A stretch of 64,000 nt of DNA from Modestobacter sp. VKM Ac-2982 (GTDB taxonomy: Bacteria; Actinomycetota; Actinomycetes; Mycobacteriales; Geodermatophilaceae), in contig NZ_JAPVBL010000001.1 of assembly GCF_026967935.1 (NCBI RefSeq), forward strand, positions 912,082-976,081, given 5' to 3'. Each line of letters opens with the position of its first letter. The stretch's first letter is position 1. Positions 32,281 through 41,269 of the stretch are shown here, piece after piece. The notes under the pieces were generated by a model, which did not search any database, was not told the DNA's origin, and saw nothing but the letters and a program-made list of their open reading frames with translations. Made by a program: the position numbers and the translations under genes.

Positions 32281-33840
32281 ATGGAGATCCCGTTGAACGA
32301 TTCGGCACCACTGGCGGTCGAGCTGCGCGGCATCACCAAGCGCTTCCCCGGCGTCGTGGCCAACAAGGACATCGAGCTGCGCGTCCGGCGCGGCGAGGTG
32401 CACGCCATCGTGGGGGAGAACGGCGCGGGCAAGTCCACGCTGATGAAGACCCTGTACGGCATGCACCGCCCGGACGAGGGGCAGATCCTGCTCGACGGGA
32501 AGCCGGCGACCTTCCGGAGCCCGGCGGACGCCATCGCCGCGGGCATCGGGATGGTCCACCAGCACTTCATGCTGGCCGACAACTTCACCGTGCTGGAGAA
32601 CGTCGTCCTCGGCAGCGAGCCGACCAAGGGCGCCCGGCTGGACCGCAGTGCCGCCCGCCGCCGGATCCAGGAGATCTCCGACAGCTACGCGCTGGGCCTG
32701 GACCCCGACAGCCTGGTCGAGGACCTCGGCGTCGGCGACCGGCAGCGCGTGGAGATCGCGAAGGTCCTCTACCGGGGCGCCACCACGCTGATCCTCGACG
32801 AGCCGACCGCCGTCCTGGTCCCGCAGGAGGTCGACGAGCTGTTCGGCAACCTGGCCGAGCTCAAGCGTGAGGGCCTCACCGTCATCTTCATCTCGCACAA
32901 GCTCGACGAGGTGCGCAAGGTCGCCGACTCGATCACCGTCATCCGCCGAGGCACGACCGTCGGCACCGCCGACCCGCGGACGACGTCGGCCAAGGAGCTG
33001 GCGGAGATGATGGTCGGCGCCGAGCTGCCCGTCGTGGCGACGCGGGAGTCCACGGTGCGCGAGGCCCCCGTCCTCCGGATGCGCGGGGTGACCGTCACCG
33101 CCGTCGCCGGCGGCCGGTCGGTCGTCGACGACGTGTCCCTCACCGTGCGCGAGGGGGAGGTCGTCGGCATCGCCGGTGTCGAGGGGAACGGCCAGGCCGA
33201 GCTCGTCGATGCGATCATGGGCCTGCGGCCGCTGGCTGCCGGTGAGCTCCGGCTCGGCGACGAGGACATCGCGCAGTGGAGCACCCGCCGACGCCGCGAG
33301 GGCGGCATCGGCTTCGTCCCGGAGGACCGGCACCGGCAGGGGATGCTGCTGGACGCGCCGCTGTGGGAGAACCGGATCCTCGGCCACCAGACCCGGCCGC
33401 CGGCGGTCAAGGGCTTCTTCATCGACCGGCGGTCGGCCCGGGCGGACACCGCCCGGATCATGCGCGAGTACGACGTCCGGGCACCGGGGCCGGACACCGC
33501 GGCGGTGGCGTTGTCCGGGGGCAACCAGCAGAAGCTGATCGTCGGTCGGGAGATGAGCGCGCACCCGCGACTGCTGGTCGCCGCCCACCCGACCCGCGGT
33601 GTCGACGTCGGCGCCCAGGCCGGCATCTGGGAGCTCCTCAAGGACGCCCGCGCGGAGGGGATGGGGATCCTGTTGGTCTCGGCCGACCTGGACGAGCTGA
33701 TCAGCCTGTCCGACACGCTGCACGTGATGCTCCGCGGCGCACTGGTCGCGACGCTGGACCCGAGACGGGTCACCCCGGAGGAGCTCGGTGGGCACATGAC
33801 CGGCGCCGCGCGCGGCGACGACTCGGTGGGTGCGGCGTGA
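32281..33840 (+). CDS. Nucleoside ABC importer, tandem ATPase subunit
   Basis: 519 residues, two fused nucleotide-binding domains as in NupB/YufO and sugar ABC ATPases. Domain 1: Walker A GENGAGKST, Q-loop MVHQHFM, signature VGDRQRVEIAK (degenerate), Walker B TLILDEPTAVL. Domain 2: degenerate Walker A GVEGNGQAEL, canonical signature LSGGNQQKLIVGREM, altered Walker B RLLVAAHPTRGVDVG. Such mixed intact and degenerate sites are normal for this class. ATG 32281 is used; TTG 32293 has GGAG 6 nt upstream and is a serious alternative. Overlaps the first permease by GTGA. Confidence 0.93.
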   Translation: MEIPLNDSAPLAVELRGITKRFPGVVANKDIELRVRRGEVHAIVGENGAGKSTLMKTLYGMHRPDEGQILLDGKPATFRSPADAIAAGIGMVHQHFMLADNFTVLENVVLGSEPTKGARLDRSAARRRIQEISDSYALGLDPDSLVEDLGVGDRQRVEIAKVLYRGATTLILDEPTAVLVPQEVDELFGNLAELKREGLTVIFISHKLDEVRKVADSITVIRRGTTVGTADPRTTSAKELAEMMVGAELPVVATRESTVREAPVLRMRGVTVTAVAGGRSVVDDVSLTVREGEVVGIAGVEGNGQAELVDAIMGLRPLAAGELRLGDEDIAQWSTRRRREGGIGFVPEDRHRQGMLLDAPLWENRILGHQTRPPAVKGFFIDRRSARADTARIMREYDVRAPGPDTAAVALSGGNQQKLIVGREMSAHPRLLVAAHPTRGVDVGAQAGIWELLKDARAEGMGILLVSADLDELISLSDTLHVMLRGALVATLDPRRVTPEELGGHMTGAARGDDSVGAA

Positions 33841-35093
33841 CCGCCCTCCGCCGGCTGGGCCTGTCCCTGATGGCCCCGGCCATCGCCGTGGTGGTGGCGC
33901 TCGTCCTGTCCGCGGCCGTCATCGCGCTGATCGGCCAGAACCCGGCCACCGCGGTCCGGGTCATGTTCGACTTCGGCGACTCGCCGGCCCAGCAGACCCA
34001 GGCGATCGTGGTGGTGCTCAATCGCGCGGTGCCGCTCTTCCTCGCCGGGCTGGCGGTCTCGGTGGCCTTCCGGATGGGCCTGTTCAACATCGGCGTTGAG
34101 GGCCAGTACCGGATCGCGACGGTGCTGGCCGCCGGCGCCGGGGCGGCAGTGGTCCTGCCCGGGCCGCTGCACCTGCTGTTCATCGTCGTCGTCGCGATGG
34201 TGGTCGGGGCCTTCTGGGCCGGCATCGTCGCCGTGCTGAAGGTGACCCGGGGCGTGAGCGAGGTGATCAGCTCGATCATGCTGAACTTCATCGCCCTGGG
34301 GTTGGCGTCCTACCTGCTCACCGGGCCGTTGCGGGGATCGCCCGAGGGCGCCTCGATCATCACCACCAGCCCGATCCCCGAGTCCGGTTGGTTCCCCGGT
34401 CTGAACGGTGTGCTCACCGGGCTGGGCCTGGCGGAACCGCGATCGGAGCTCTACGGCTTCCTGGTCGTGGCCGTGGTGGTCGGCACCGCCGTGGCCGTGC
34501 TGGTCAAGCGCACCCGCTTCGGCTTCGACCTGCGGGCCACCGGGATGTCGGCGTCCGCGGCGACCGCCAGCGGGGTGGACGCCCGCCGGATGGTGCTCAA
34601 GGCGATGCTCATCTCCGGCGCCATCGCCGGCCTGATCGGGATGCCCGACCTGCTCGGTGAGGCACGCAGCTACAACACCGAGTTCACCGCCGGCCTGGGC
34701 TTCCTGGGCATCGCCGTGGCCCTGCTGGGCCGGAACTCCCCGCTGGGGATCGCGTTCGGTGCGCTGCTGTTCGCCTTCCTCGACCGGGCCGCGATCCCCC
34801 TGCAGTTCGCCGACATCCCGGCCTCGGTCGTCACGATCATCCAGGGCACGATCGTGCTCGCCGTCGTCATCGCCAACGAGATCGCCCGCCGGGTGACCCG
34901 GCAGCAGGCCGAGCGCGGCAGCGCCGTCGCGCCGCCCACCACCGGTGACGGCAGCACCGGCGGCGAGCAGGGGCCCGGCGACGGACCGCCACCGGACGTC
35001 GGTCCCACGACCGGCACCGGCACCGGCGTCGGGGTCCGCAACGCGACCGGCGACGCCGGCCGCACCGACAGCCGTCAGGGAGCAGGAGCATGA
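33837..35093 (+). CDS. Nucleoside ABC importer permease 1 (NupP-like)
   Basis: 418 residues, around nine membrane segments of the BPD_transp_2 family: VVVALVLSAAVIALIG, PLFLAGLAVSVAFRMGLFNIGVEGQY (the FNIGxEGQ signature), LLFIVVVAMVVGAFWAG, SSIMLNFIALGLASYLL, GFLVVAVVVGTAVAVLV and AGLGFLGIAVALLGRNSPLGIAFGALLFAFL. The last roughly 60 residues are a Gly/Thr/Pro-rich cytoplasmic tail not needed for transport. Coupled to its neighbours by GTGA and ATGA overlaps. Confidence 0.92.
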   Translation: MTALRRLGLSLMAPAIAVVVALVLSAAVIALIGQNPATAVRVMFDFGDSPAQQTQAIVVVLNRAVPLFLAGLAVSVAFRMGLFNIGVEGQYRIATVLAAGAGAAVVLPGPLHLLFIVVVAMVVGAFWAGIVAVLKVTRGVSEVISSIMLNFIALGLASYLLTGPLRGSPEGASIITTSPIPESGWFPGLNGVLTGLGLAEPRSELYGFLVVAVVVGTAVAVLVKRTRFGFDLRATGMSASAATASGVDARRMVLKAMLISGAIAGLIGMPDLLGEARSYNTEFTAGLGFLGIAVALLGRNSPLGIAFGALLFAFLDRAAIPLQFADIPASVVTIIQGTIVLAVVIANEIARRVTRQQAERGSAVAPPTTGDGSTGGEQGPGDGPPPDVGPTTGTGTGVGVRNATGDAGRTDSRQGAGA

Positions 35094-36370
35094 GCACCGC
35101 GACCGCCGTACCCGGAGCCGGCACCGGCCGTGGGCCGGTGACCGAGCTGTTCCTCGGCGGTGGCCGGGCGCGCCGGGTGACCTGGCTGCTGGTCGCGCTG
35201 CTGGTGCTGTTCTCCGTCGTGCGGGTGATCTCGGGGCAGCAGGCGCTGACGTCGTCGTCCACCTTCGGTGCGGCACTGCTGCTCGCCGTACCGCTCCTGC
35301 TGGTCGCCCTCGGCGGCCTGTTCGCCGAGCGTGCGGGCGTGGTGAACATCGGCCTCGAGGGCATGATGATCCTGGGCACCTGGGGAGCCGGCTGGGCCGG
35401 CTACCAGTGGGGCTGGGTCGGCGCGCTGGTCGGGGGCGCGATCTGCGGTGCGCTCGGCGGTCTGCTGCACGCCGTCGCCACCGTCACCTTCGGCGTCGAC
35501 CACGTCGTCTCCGGCGTCGCGATCAACATCCTGGCCGCCGGCGTCGTCCGCTTCCTCTCCGAGCTGCTCTACACCGACAACCCCGCCGGGGGTGGTGTCA
35601 CCCAGTCGCCGTCGCTGTCCAGCCGCCCGCCGAGCTTCTCCCTGCCGGTGCTCTCCTCCGGCCCCGACCTGCTCGGTGACCTGGAGTCCCGGCACTGGTT
35701 CCTGGTCAGCGACCTCGCCGGCCTGCTCCGCGGGGTGAGCAGTGGGGTCGGCGTGCTCACCGTGCTGGCCGTGCTGATGGTCCCGGCGGCCTACCTGGTG
35801 CTCTGGCGGACGGCGTTCGGCCTGCGGCTGCGGTCCTGCGGGGAGAACCCGGCGGCCGCCGACTCCCTCGGCGTCCCGGTCTACCGGCTCAAGTACATCG
35901 CGGTGATCATCTCCGGCATGCTGGCCGGCCTGGGCGGGGTCTTCCTGGTCTTCATCGCCAACATCTACCGCGAGGGGCAGACCAACGGCCGCGGGTTCAT
36001 CGGCCTGGCCGCACTGATCTTCGGCAACTGGCGCCCGGGCGGCCTGGCCGCCGGTGCGGGCCTGTTCGGCTTCGCCGACGCGCTGCAGCTGCGCAGCCAG
36101 ACCGCGGTGGTGGCGTTGCTGCTGCTGGTGACCTTCCTGCTCGCCGGGGTGGCCGTGTGGCAGCTGTTCCGTGGCAAGCGGATGCAGGCGGTCATCGCGG
36201 CGGCCTTCGCGGCCGCCACGCTCGCCGCCTTCCTGACCATCGAGGAGCTGCCCGACGGCATCGTCTCCTTCACCCCGCACCTGACCACGCTGCTGGTCCT
36301 GTCGCTGGCCTCGCAACGGCTGCGGCCGCCGAAGGCCGACGGGCTGGTCTACCGACGAGGAGAGCACTAG
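35090..36370 (+). CDS. Nucleoside ABC importer permease 2 (NupQ-like)
   Basis: 426 residues, second BPD_transp_2 permease. ERAGVVNIGLEGMMILGTWGAG carries the NIGLEG signature; other membrane segments include LLVALLVLFSVVRVI, LLLAVPLLLVALGGLFA, VLTVLAVLMVPAAYLVLW, YIAVIISGMLAGLGGVFLVF, GRGFIGLAALIFGNWRPGG and VVALLLLVTFLLAGVAVW. Pairs with the preceding permease. Its TAG stop shares the last base with the GTG of cdd, placing transport and salvage enzymes in one transcript. Confidence 0.92.
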   Translation: MSTATAVPGAGTGRGPVTELFLGGGRARRVTWLLVALLVLFSVVRVISGQQALTSSSTFGAALLLAVPLLLVALGGLFAERAGVVNIGLEGMMILGTWGAGWAGYQWGWVGALVGGAICGALGGLLHAVATVTFGVDHVVSGVAINILAAGVVRFLSELLYTDNPAGGGVTQSPSLSSRPPSFSLPVLSSGPDLLGDLESRHWFLVSDLAGLLRGVSSGVGVLTVLAVLMVPAAYLVLWRTAFGLRLRSCGENPAAADSLGVPVYRLKYIAVIISGMLAGLGGVFLVFIANIYREGQTNGRGFIGLAALIFGNWRPGGLAAGAGLFGFADALQLRSQTAVVALLLLVTFLLAGVAVWQLFRGKRMQAVIAAAFAAATLAAFLTIEELPDGIVSFTPHLTTLLVLSLASQRLRPPKADGLVYRRGEH

Positions 36371-36782
36371 TGGACGTCGACTGGGACGCGCTGCGGACGT
36401 CCGCCCGGGAGGCGATGACCCACGCGTACGCCCCCTACTCGCAGTTCCCCGTGGGGGTGGCCGGCCTGGTCGACGACGGCCGCGTGGTCACCGGGTGCAA
36501 CGTGGAGAACGCCTCCTACGGGCTCGGCCTGTGCGCCGAGTGCGGCATGGTCAGCGACCTGGCCCGCTCCGGCGGTGGGCGGCTGGTCGCGGTGGCCTGC
36601 GTGGGCGGCGACGGTCAGCCGCTGATGCCCTGCGGTCGCTGCCGGCAGCTGCTGTGGGAGCACGGGGGAGCCGAGATGCTCATCGAGACGGTGTCGCTGG
36701 GGATCGTGCCGATGCGCGAGGTGCTGCCGGACGCCTTCGGTCCCGAGGACCTGGTGGCCGCGGCGGGACGGGGGCAGGGGGC

Positions 36783-36786
<4 letters not shown>
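36370..36786 (+). CDS. cdd: Cytidine deaminase
   Basis: Deaminates cytidine and deoxycytidine to uridine and deoxyuridine. 138 residues, tetrameric class, with YAPYSQFPVGVAGL (substrate), NVENASYGLGLCAECGMVSDL (first zinc Cys, catalytic Glu) and MPCGRCRQLLWE (two zinc Cys). GTG start at 36370 overlaps the permease stop by one base; the stop overlaps deoA by ATGA. Placement downstream of the importer implies that imported pyrimidine nucleosides are its substrate. Confidence 0.95.
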
Positions 36787-38066
<1,280 letters not shown>

Positions 38067-38085
38067 GCCCACCGGCTGCATCCGT

Positions 38086-38151
38086 GATCATGGAGCCGGC
38101 GTGGGGACGCGCCGCCGGGGATCGGCGAGTCGTCCCGCCGGCTCCATGATC
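38086..38151. repeat. REP-like long inverted repeat after deoA
   Basis: GATCATGGAGCCGGC (38086-38100) is perfectly repeated in inverse at 38137-38151, with further pairing inside (GGGAC/GTCCC beyond a 3-nt bulge). The arms carry the sequence CTCCATGATC. It is intergenic and could act as a terminator of the deoA operon or be a dispersed palindromic element. Confidence 0.65.
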
Positions 38152-38205
38152 GTCGGGGGGAGGGGTGGCGCGGCAGCACAGCCGGGGAGAGGACACTGAC
38201 CGTTC

Positions 38206-39108
38206 GTGACCCGAACGCCCGCCGCACCCGCGCCCGGAGCGGTCCAGCCCGCCGCCCCACTCGATCCGGATGCCGCGATCAGCATCCGCGGCCTGGTGAA
38301 GCGCTACGGCGACCGCAACGCGGTCGACGGCGTCGACCTGGACATCCGGCGTGGGGAGATCTTCGCCCTGCTCGGGCCCAACGGCGCGGGGAAGACCACC
38401 ACCGTCGAGGTGCTGGAGGGCTACCGCGCGCGGGACGGCGGCGAGGTCCGGGTGCTGGGCGTGGACCCGGCCGACGGCGGGCGGCGCTGGAAGGCCGAGC
38501 TCGGCATCGTGCTGCAGTCCGGCGCCGGGGACAGCCAGCTCACCTGCCTGGAGCTGCTGCGCGCCCAGGCCGCCTACTACCCCGCACCACGTGACCCGGC
38601 CGAGGTGCTGGAGCTGGTCGGGCTCACCGAGAAGGCCGGCTCCCGCGGGCGCACGCTCTCCGGCGGCCAGCGGCGCCGGCTGGACGTCGCGCTGGGCATC
38701 GTCGGCCGGCCGCGACTGCTCTTCCTGGACGAGCCCACCACCGGCTTCGACCCAGAGGCCCGCCGGCAGTTCTGGTCGCTGATCCGCTCGCTGCGCGACC
38801 TCGGCACCACGATGCTGCTGACCACGCACTACCTCGACGAGGCCGAGGAGCTCGCCGACCGGGTGGGTGTCATCACCCGGGGCCGGCTGGTCGAGGTGGC
38901 CGTCCCGTCCGTGCTGGGCGGGCGAGGGCAGGCCCCCGCCGTCGTCAGCTGGACCGAGCACGGCGTCCGGCGCACCGCGGAGACCGCCGCCCCGACGGCC
39001 TTCGTCGCGGAGCTGGCCACCCGCTTCCCCGGCGAGGTGCCCGACCTGGCCGTCGCCCGCCCGACCCTCGAGGACGTCTACCTGCGCATGATCGGTGACC
39101 CCGCATGA
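38206..39108 (+). CDS. ABC exporter ATP-binding protein (DrrA/YhaQ-like)
   Basis: 300 residues, one ABC domain of the drug/polymer exporter (ABC-2) type. Walker A GPNGAGKTTT, Q-loop VLQSGAG, signature LSGGQRRRLDVALG, Walker B LLFLDEPTTGFD, H-loop TTHYLDEAEEL, then a roughly 70-residue C-terminal DUF4162-like part. Partner of the permease whose start overlaps its stop (ATGA). GTG 38206 follows a GACACT box by 8 nt. Cargo unknown; it lies within the salvage region but may be unrelated to it. Confidence 0.9.
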   Translation: MTRTPAAPAPGAVQPAAPLDPDAAISIRGLVKRYGDRNAVDGVDLDIRRGEIFALLGPNGAGKTTTVEVLEGYRARDGGEVRVLGVDPADGGRRWKAELGIVLQSGAGDSQLTCLELLRAQAAYYPAPRDPAEVLELVGLTEKAGSRGRTLSGGQRRRLDVALGIVGRPRLLFLDEPTTGFDPEARRQFWSLIRSLRDLGTTMLLTTHYLDEAEELADRVGVITRGRLVEVAVPSVLGGRGQAPAVVSWTEHGVRRTAETAAPTAFVAELATRFPGEVPDLAVARPTLEDVYLRMIGDPA

Positions 39109-39920
39109 CGATGACCGAGGAACGCTCACTGCCGTCGATCGGCAGCGTCTGCCGGACCCGGGCCGGGGTGGAGCTCAAGGAGTTCTTCCGGCAGCGGGAG
39201 TCGGTCGTCTTCACGCTGATGTTCCCGGTGATCCTGCTGCTGGTGTTCGGCGCGGTGCTGGACTACGAGCTGGGCTCCGGGGTGAGCTTCACCCAGTACT
39301 TCATGGCCGGTGTGATCGCCGCGGGGATCCTCGGCGCCAGCCTGCAGAACATGGCCATCGGCATCGCGACCGAGCGCAGCGACGGCACCCTCAAGGGCCT
39401 GGCCGGCACGCCGATGCCCAAGAGCGCCTACTTCGTCGGGAAGGTCGTCCAGGTCCTGGTCGTCACCGTGGCGATCGTGGTGATCCTGCTGGTCATCGGC
39501 GTGGTGTTCTACGGCGTCGACCTCCCGTCGGGGACGGAGTGGCTGACCTTCGCCTGGGTGGCGGCACTGGGCTCGGCGGCCTGCACGCTGCTGGGCATCG
39601 CCGTCTCGAGCCTGGCCCGCAACGGGCGCTCCGCCTCGGCGACGGTCACCCCGGTGGCGCTGGTCCTGCAGTTCATCTCCGGGGTGTTCTTCCAGTTCAG
39701 CGAGGTCCCCACCTGGCTGCAGACGATCGCCGCGGTCTTCCCGCTGAAGTGGATGGCCCAGGGCCTGCGCTCGGTGTTCCTCCCCGACGCGCTGGCCGCG
39801 CAGGAGCCGGCCGGCAGCTGGGAGCTCGGCCGGGTGGCCCTGGTGCTGGGCATCTGGTGCGTCGTCGGCCTGGTCCTCTGCGTGCGCACCTTCCGCTGGC
39901 AGGACCGCGTCGACCGGTGA
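39105..39920 (+). CDS. ABC-2 type exporter permease
   Basis: 271 residues, six membrane segments: VVFTLMFPVILLLVFGAVL, YFMAGVIAAGILGASLQNMAIG, VVTVAIVVILLVIGVVFYG, WLTFAWVAALGSAACTLLGIAVSSLAR, SATVTPVALVLQFISGVFFQF and VALVLGIWCVVGLVLCVRTFRW. The conserved ABC-2 motif region ATERSDGTLKGLAGTPMPKSAYFVGK is present. Forms the exporter with the preceding ATPase. No dedicated substrate can be assigned. Confidence 0.9.
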   Translation: MTMTEERSLPSIGSVCRTRAGVELKEFFRQRESVVFTLMFPVILLLVFGAVLDYELGSGVSFTQYFMAGVIAAGILGASLQNMAIGIATERSDGTLKGLAGTPMPKSAYFVGKVVQVLVVTVAIVVILLVIGVVFYGVDLPSGTEWLTFAWVAALGSAACTLLGIAVSSLARNGRSASATVTPVALVLQFISGVFFQFSEVPTWLQTIAAVFPLKWMAQGLRSVFLPDALAAQEPAGSWELGRVALVLGIWCVVGLVLCVRTFRWQDRVDR

Positions 39921-39949
39921 CGCAGCGCAGGGTCCCCGGAACGCCTGGG

Positions 39950-39955
39950 TAACGT
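39950..39955 (+). promoter_or_regulatory. Putative -10 box TAACGT of add
   Basis: TAACGT 6 nt before ATG 39962; leaderless arrangement. Confidence 0.55.
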
Positions 39956-39961
39956 GCGGGG

Positions 39962-41041
39962 ATGCCCGCCGCGCCCCTGAACGCCGACAGTCTCGCCCGC
40001 GCGCCGAAGGTCCTGCTGCACGACCACCTGGACGGCGGGCTGCGGCCGCGGACGGTGCTGGAGCTGGCCGAGGAGGTCGGCTACCGCGACCTGCCCGCCG
40101 ACGAGCCGGAGGCGCTGGGCCGCTGGTTCCGCGAGTCCGCCGACTCCGGTTCGCTCGAGCGCTACCTGCTGACCTTCGCGCACACCGTGGCGGTGATGCA
40201 ACGCCCGGAGGCGGTGCAGCGGGTGGCCCGCGAGTGCGCGCTGGACCTGGCCGCCGACGGGGTCGTCTACGCCGAGGTGCGGATGGCGCCGGAGCTGCTG
40301 ACCGCCGGTGGGATGTCGCTGGACGACGCGGTCGAGGCGATGCTCGACGGCTACGCCCAGGGCAGCCGGGAGGCCGCGGCCGCCGGGCACCCGATCCTGG
40401 TCGGCGCGCTGCTGTGCGCGATGCGCCAGGCCGACCGCTGGGTCGAGGTCGCCGAGCAGGTCGTGCGGCACCGGGACGCCGGGGTGGTCGGCTTCGACCT
40501 GGCCGGGCCGGAGGACGGCTTCCCGCCGGACCGGATCCCGGCGGCGATCGAGCTGCTGGACCGGGCCGGTGCCCACCGCACCGTGCACGCGGGGGAGGCG
40601 GCCGGCATCGAGTCGATCCGGGCGGCGCTGGACGGCGCCGGCGCCGAGCGGCTCGGCCACGGGGTGCGGATCGCCGACGAGGTGCCGGCCGACGGCCCGC
40701 TGGGCGAGCTGGCCGAGCGGGTGCGCGAGGAGCAGGTGCCGCTGGAGGTCGCGCCGTCGTCCAACGTGCAGACCGGCGCCTACCCGACGCTGGCCGACCA
40801 CCCGGTCGACCGGCTGCACCGGGCCGGCTTCACGGTCACCCTCAACACCGACAACCGGCTGATGAGCGGGGTGTCGGCCACCAGCGAGCTGGCCGCGGTC
40901 GTGGACACCTTCGGCTGGGGGTGGGACGACGTGCAGACGGTGGCCGAGCGGGCGCTGCGCGGCGGTTTCGCCGACGACGCCGTGCGTGCCCGGGTGTTCA
41001 CCGAGGTGCTCCGACCGGGCTTCGAGGCACTGCGCTCCTGA
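39962..41041 (+). CDS. add: Adenosine deaminase
   Basis: Deaminates adenosine and deoxyadenosine to inosine and deoxyinosine, the substrates of the purine nucleoside phosphorylase encoded at 57 kb. 359 residues. Zinc ligands His20 and His22 in KVLLHDHLDGGLRPRTV, zinc His and catalytic Glu in HRTVHAGEAAG, LGHGVRI (catalytic His), SSNVQTGAYP and the late Asp pair in VTLNTDNRLMSG. The usual HxHLDG is here HDHLDGG, as in many actinobacterial enzymes. Monocistronic between the exporter and the helicase gene. Confidence 0.95.
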   Translation: MPAAPLNADSLARAPKVLLHDHLDGGLRPRTVLELAEEVGYRDLPADEPEALGRWFRESADSGSLERYLLTFAHTVAVMQRPEAVQRVARECALDLAADGVVYAEVRMAPELLTAGGMSLDDAVEAMLDGYAQGSREAAAAGHPILVGALLCAMRQADRWVEVAEQVVRHRDAGVVGFDLAGPEDGFPPDRIPAAIELLDRAGAHRTVHAGEAAGIESIRAALDGAGAERLGHGVRIADEVPADGPLGELAERVREEQVPLEVAPSSNVQTGAYPTLADHPVDRLHRAGFTVTLNTDNRLMSGVSATSELAAVVDTFGWGWDDVQTVAERALRGGFADDAVRARVFTEVLRPGFEALRS

Positions 41042-41094
41042 CTCGCGCGAGCAGGGTCACCCGCGCTCGGGAATCTTCTGGGCGTCGGCGCTGC

Positions 41095-41100
41095 TAACCT
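41095..41100 (+). promoter_or_regulatory. Putative -10 box TAACCT of the DEAD-box gene
   Basis: TAACCT about 170 nt upstream of the TTG start; would produce a long 5' leader. Confidence 0.4.
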
Positions 41101-41106
41101 GGACGT

Positions 41107-41269
41107 GCCGGTGAACGCCGGTCATCCTCCCGGGCGGTCCTGCCCGGGCACAGCGCATCCGTGCAGATCACGCGTCATAGCAGACGCCCCCGATCACCAG
41201 CGTGGACGCCGGGCATCCGGCGACCACCATCACCACGGGACGCGCGCCGATCTGTATCGGAGTCCCCGC
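41107..41269 (+). promoter_or_regulatory. Long 5' leader of the DEAD-box helicase gene
   Basis: About 160 nt between the likely transcription start and the start codon, with a perfect hairpin CCCGGGC-GGTCCT-GCCCGGG at 41129-41148 and the GGAG Shine-Dalgarno at 41259-41262. Bacterial RNA-helicase genes often have long autoregulated leaders; here that is inference. Confidence 0.45.
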
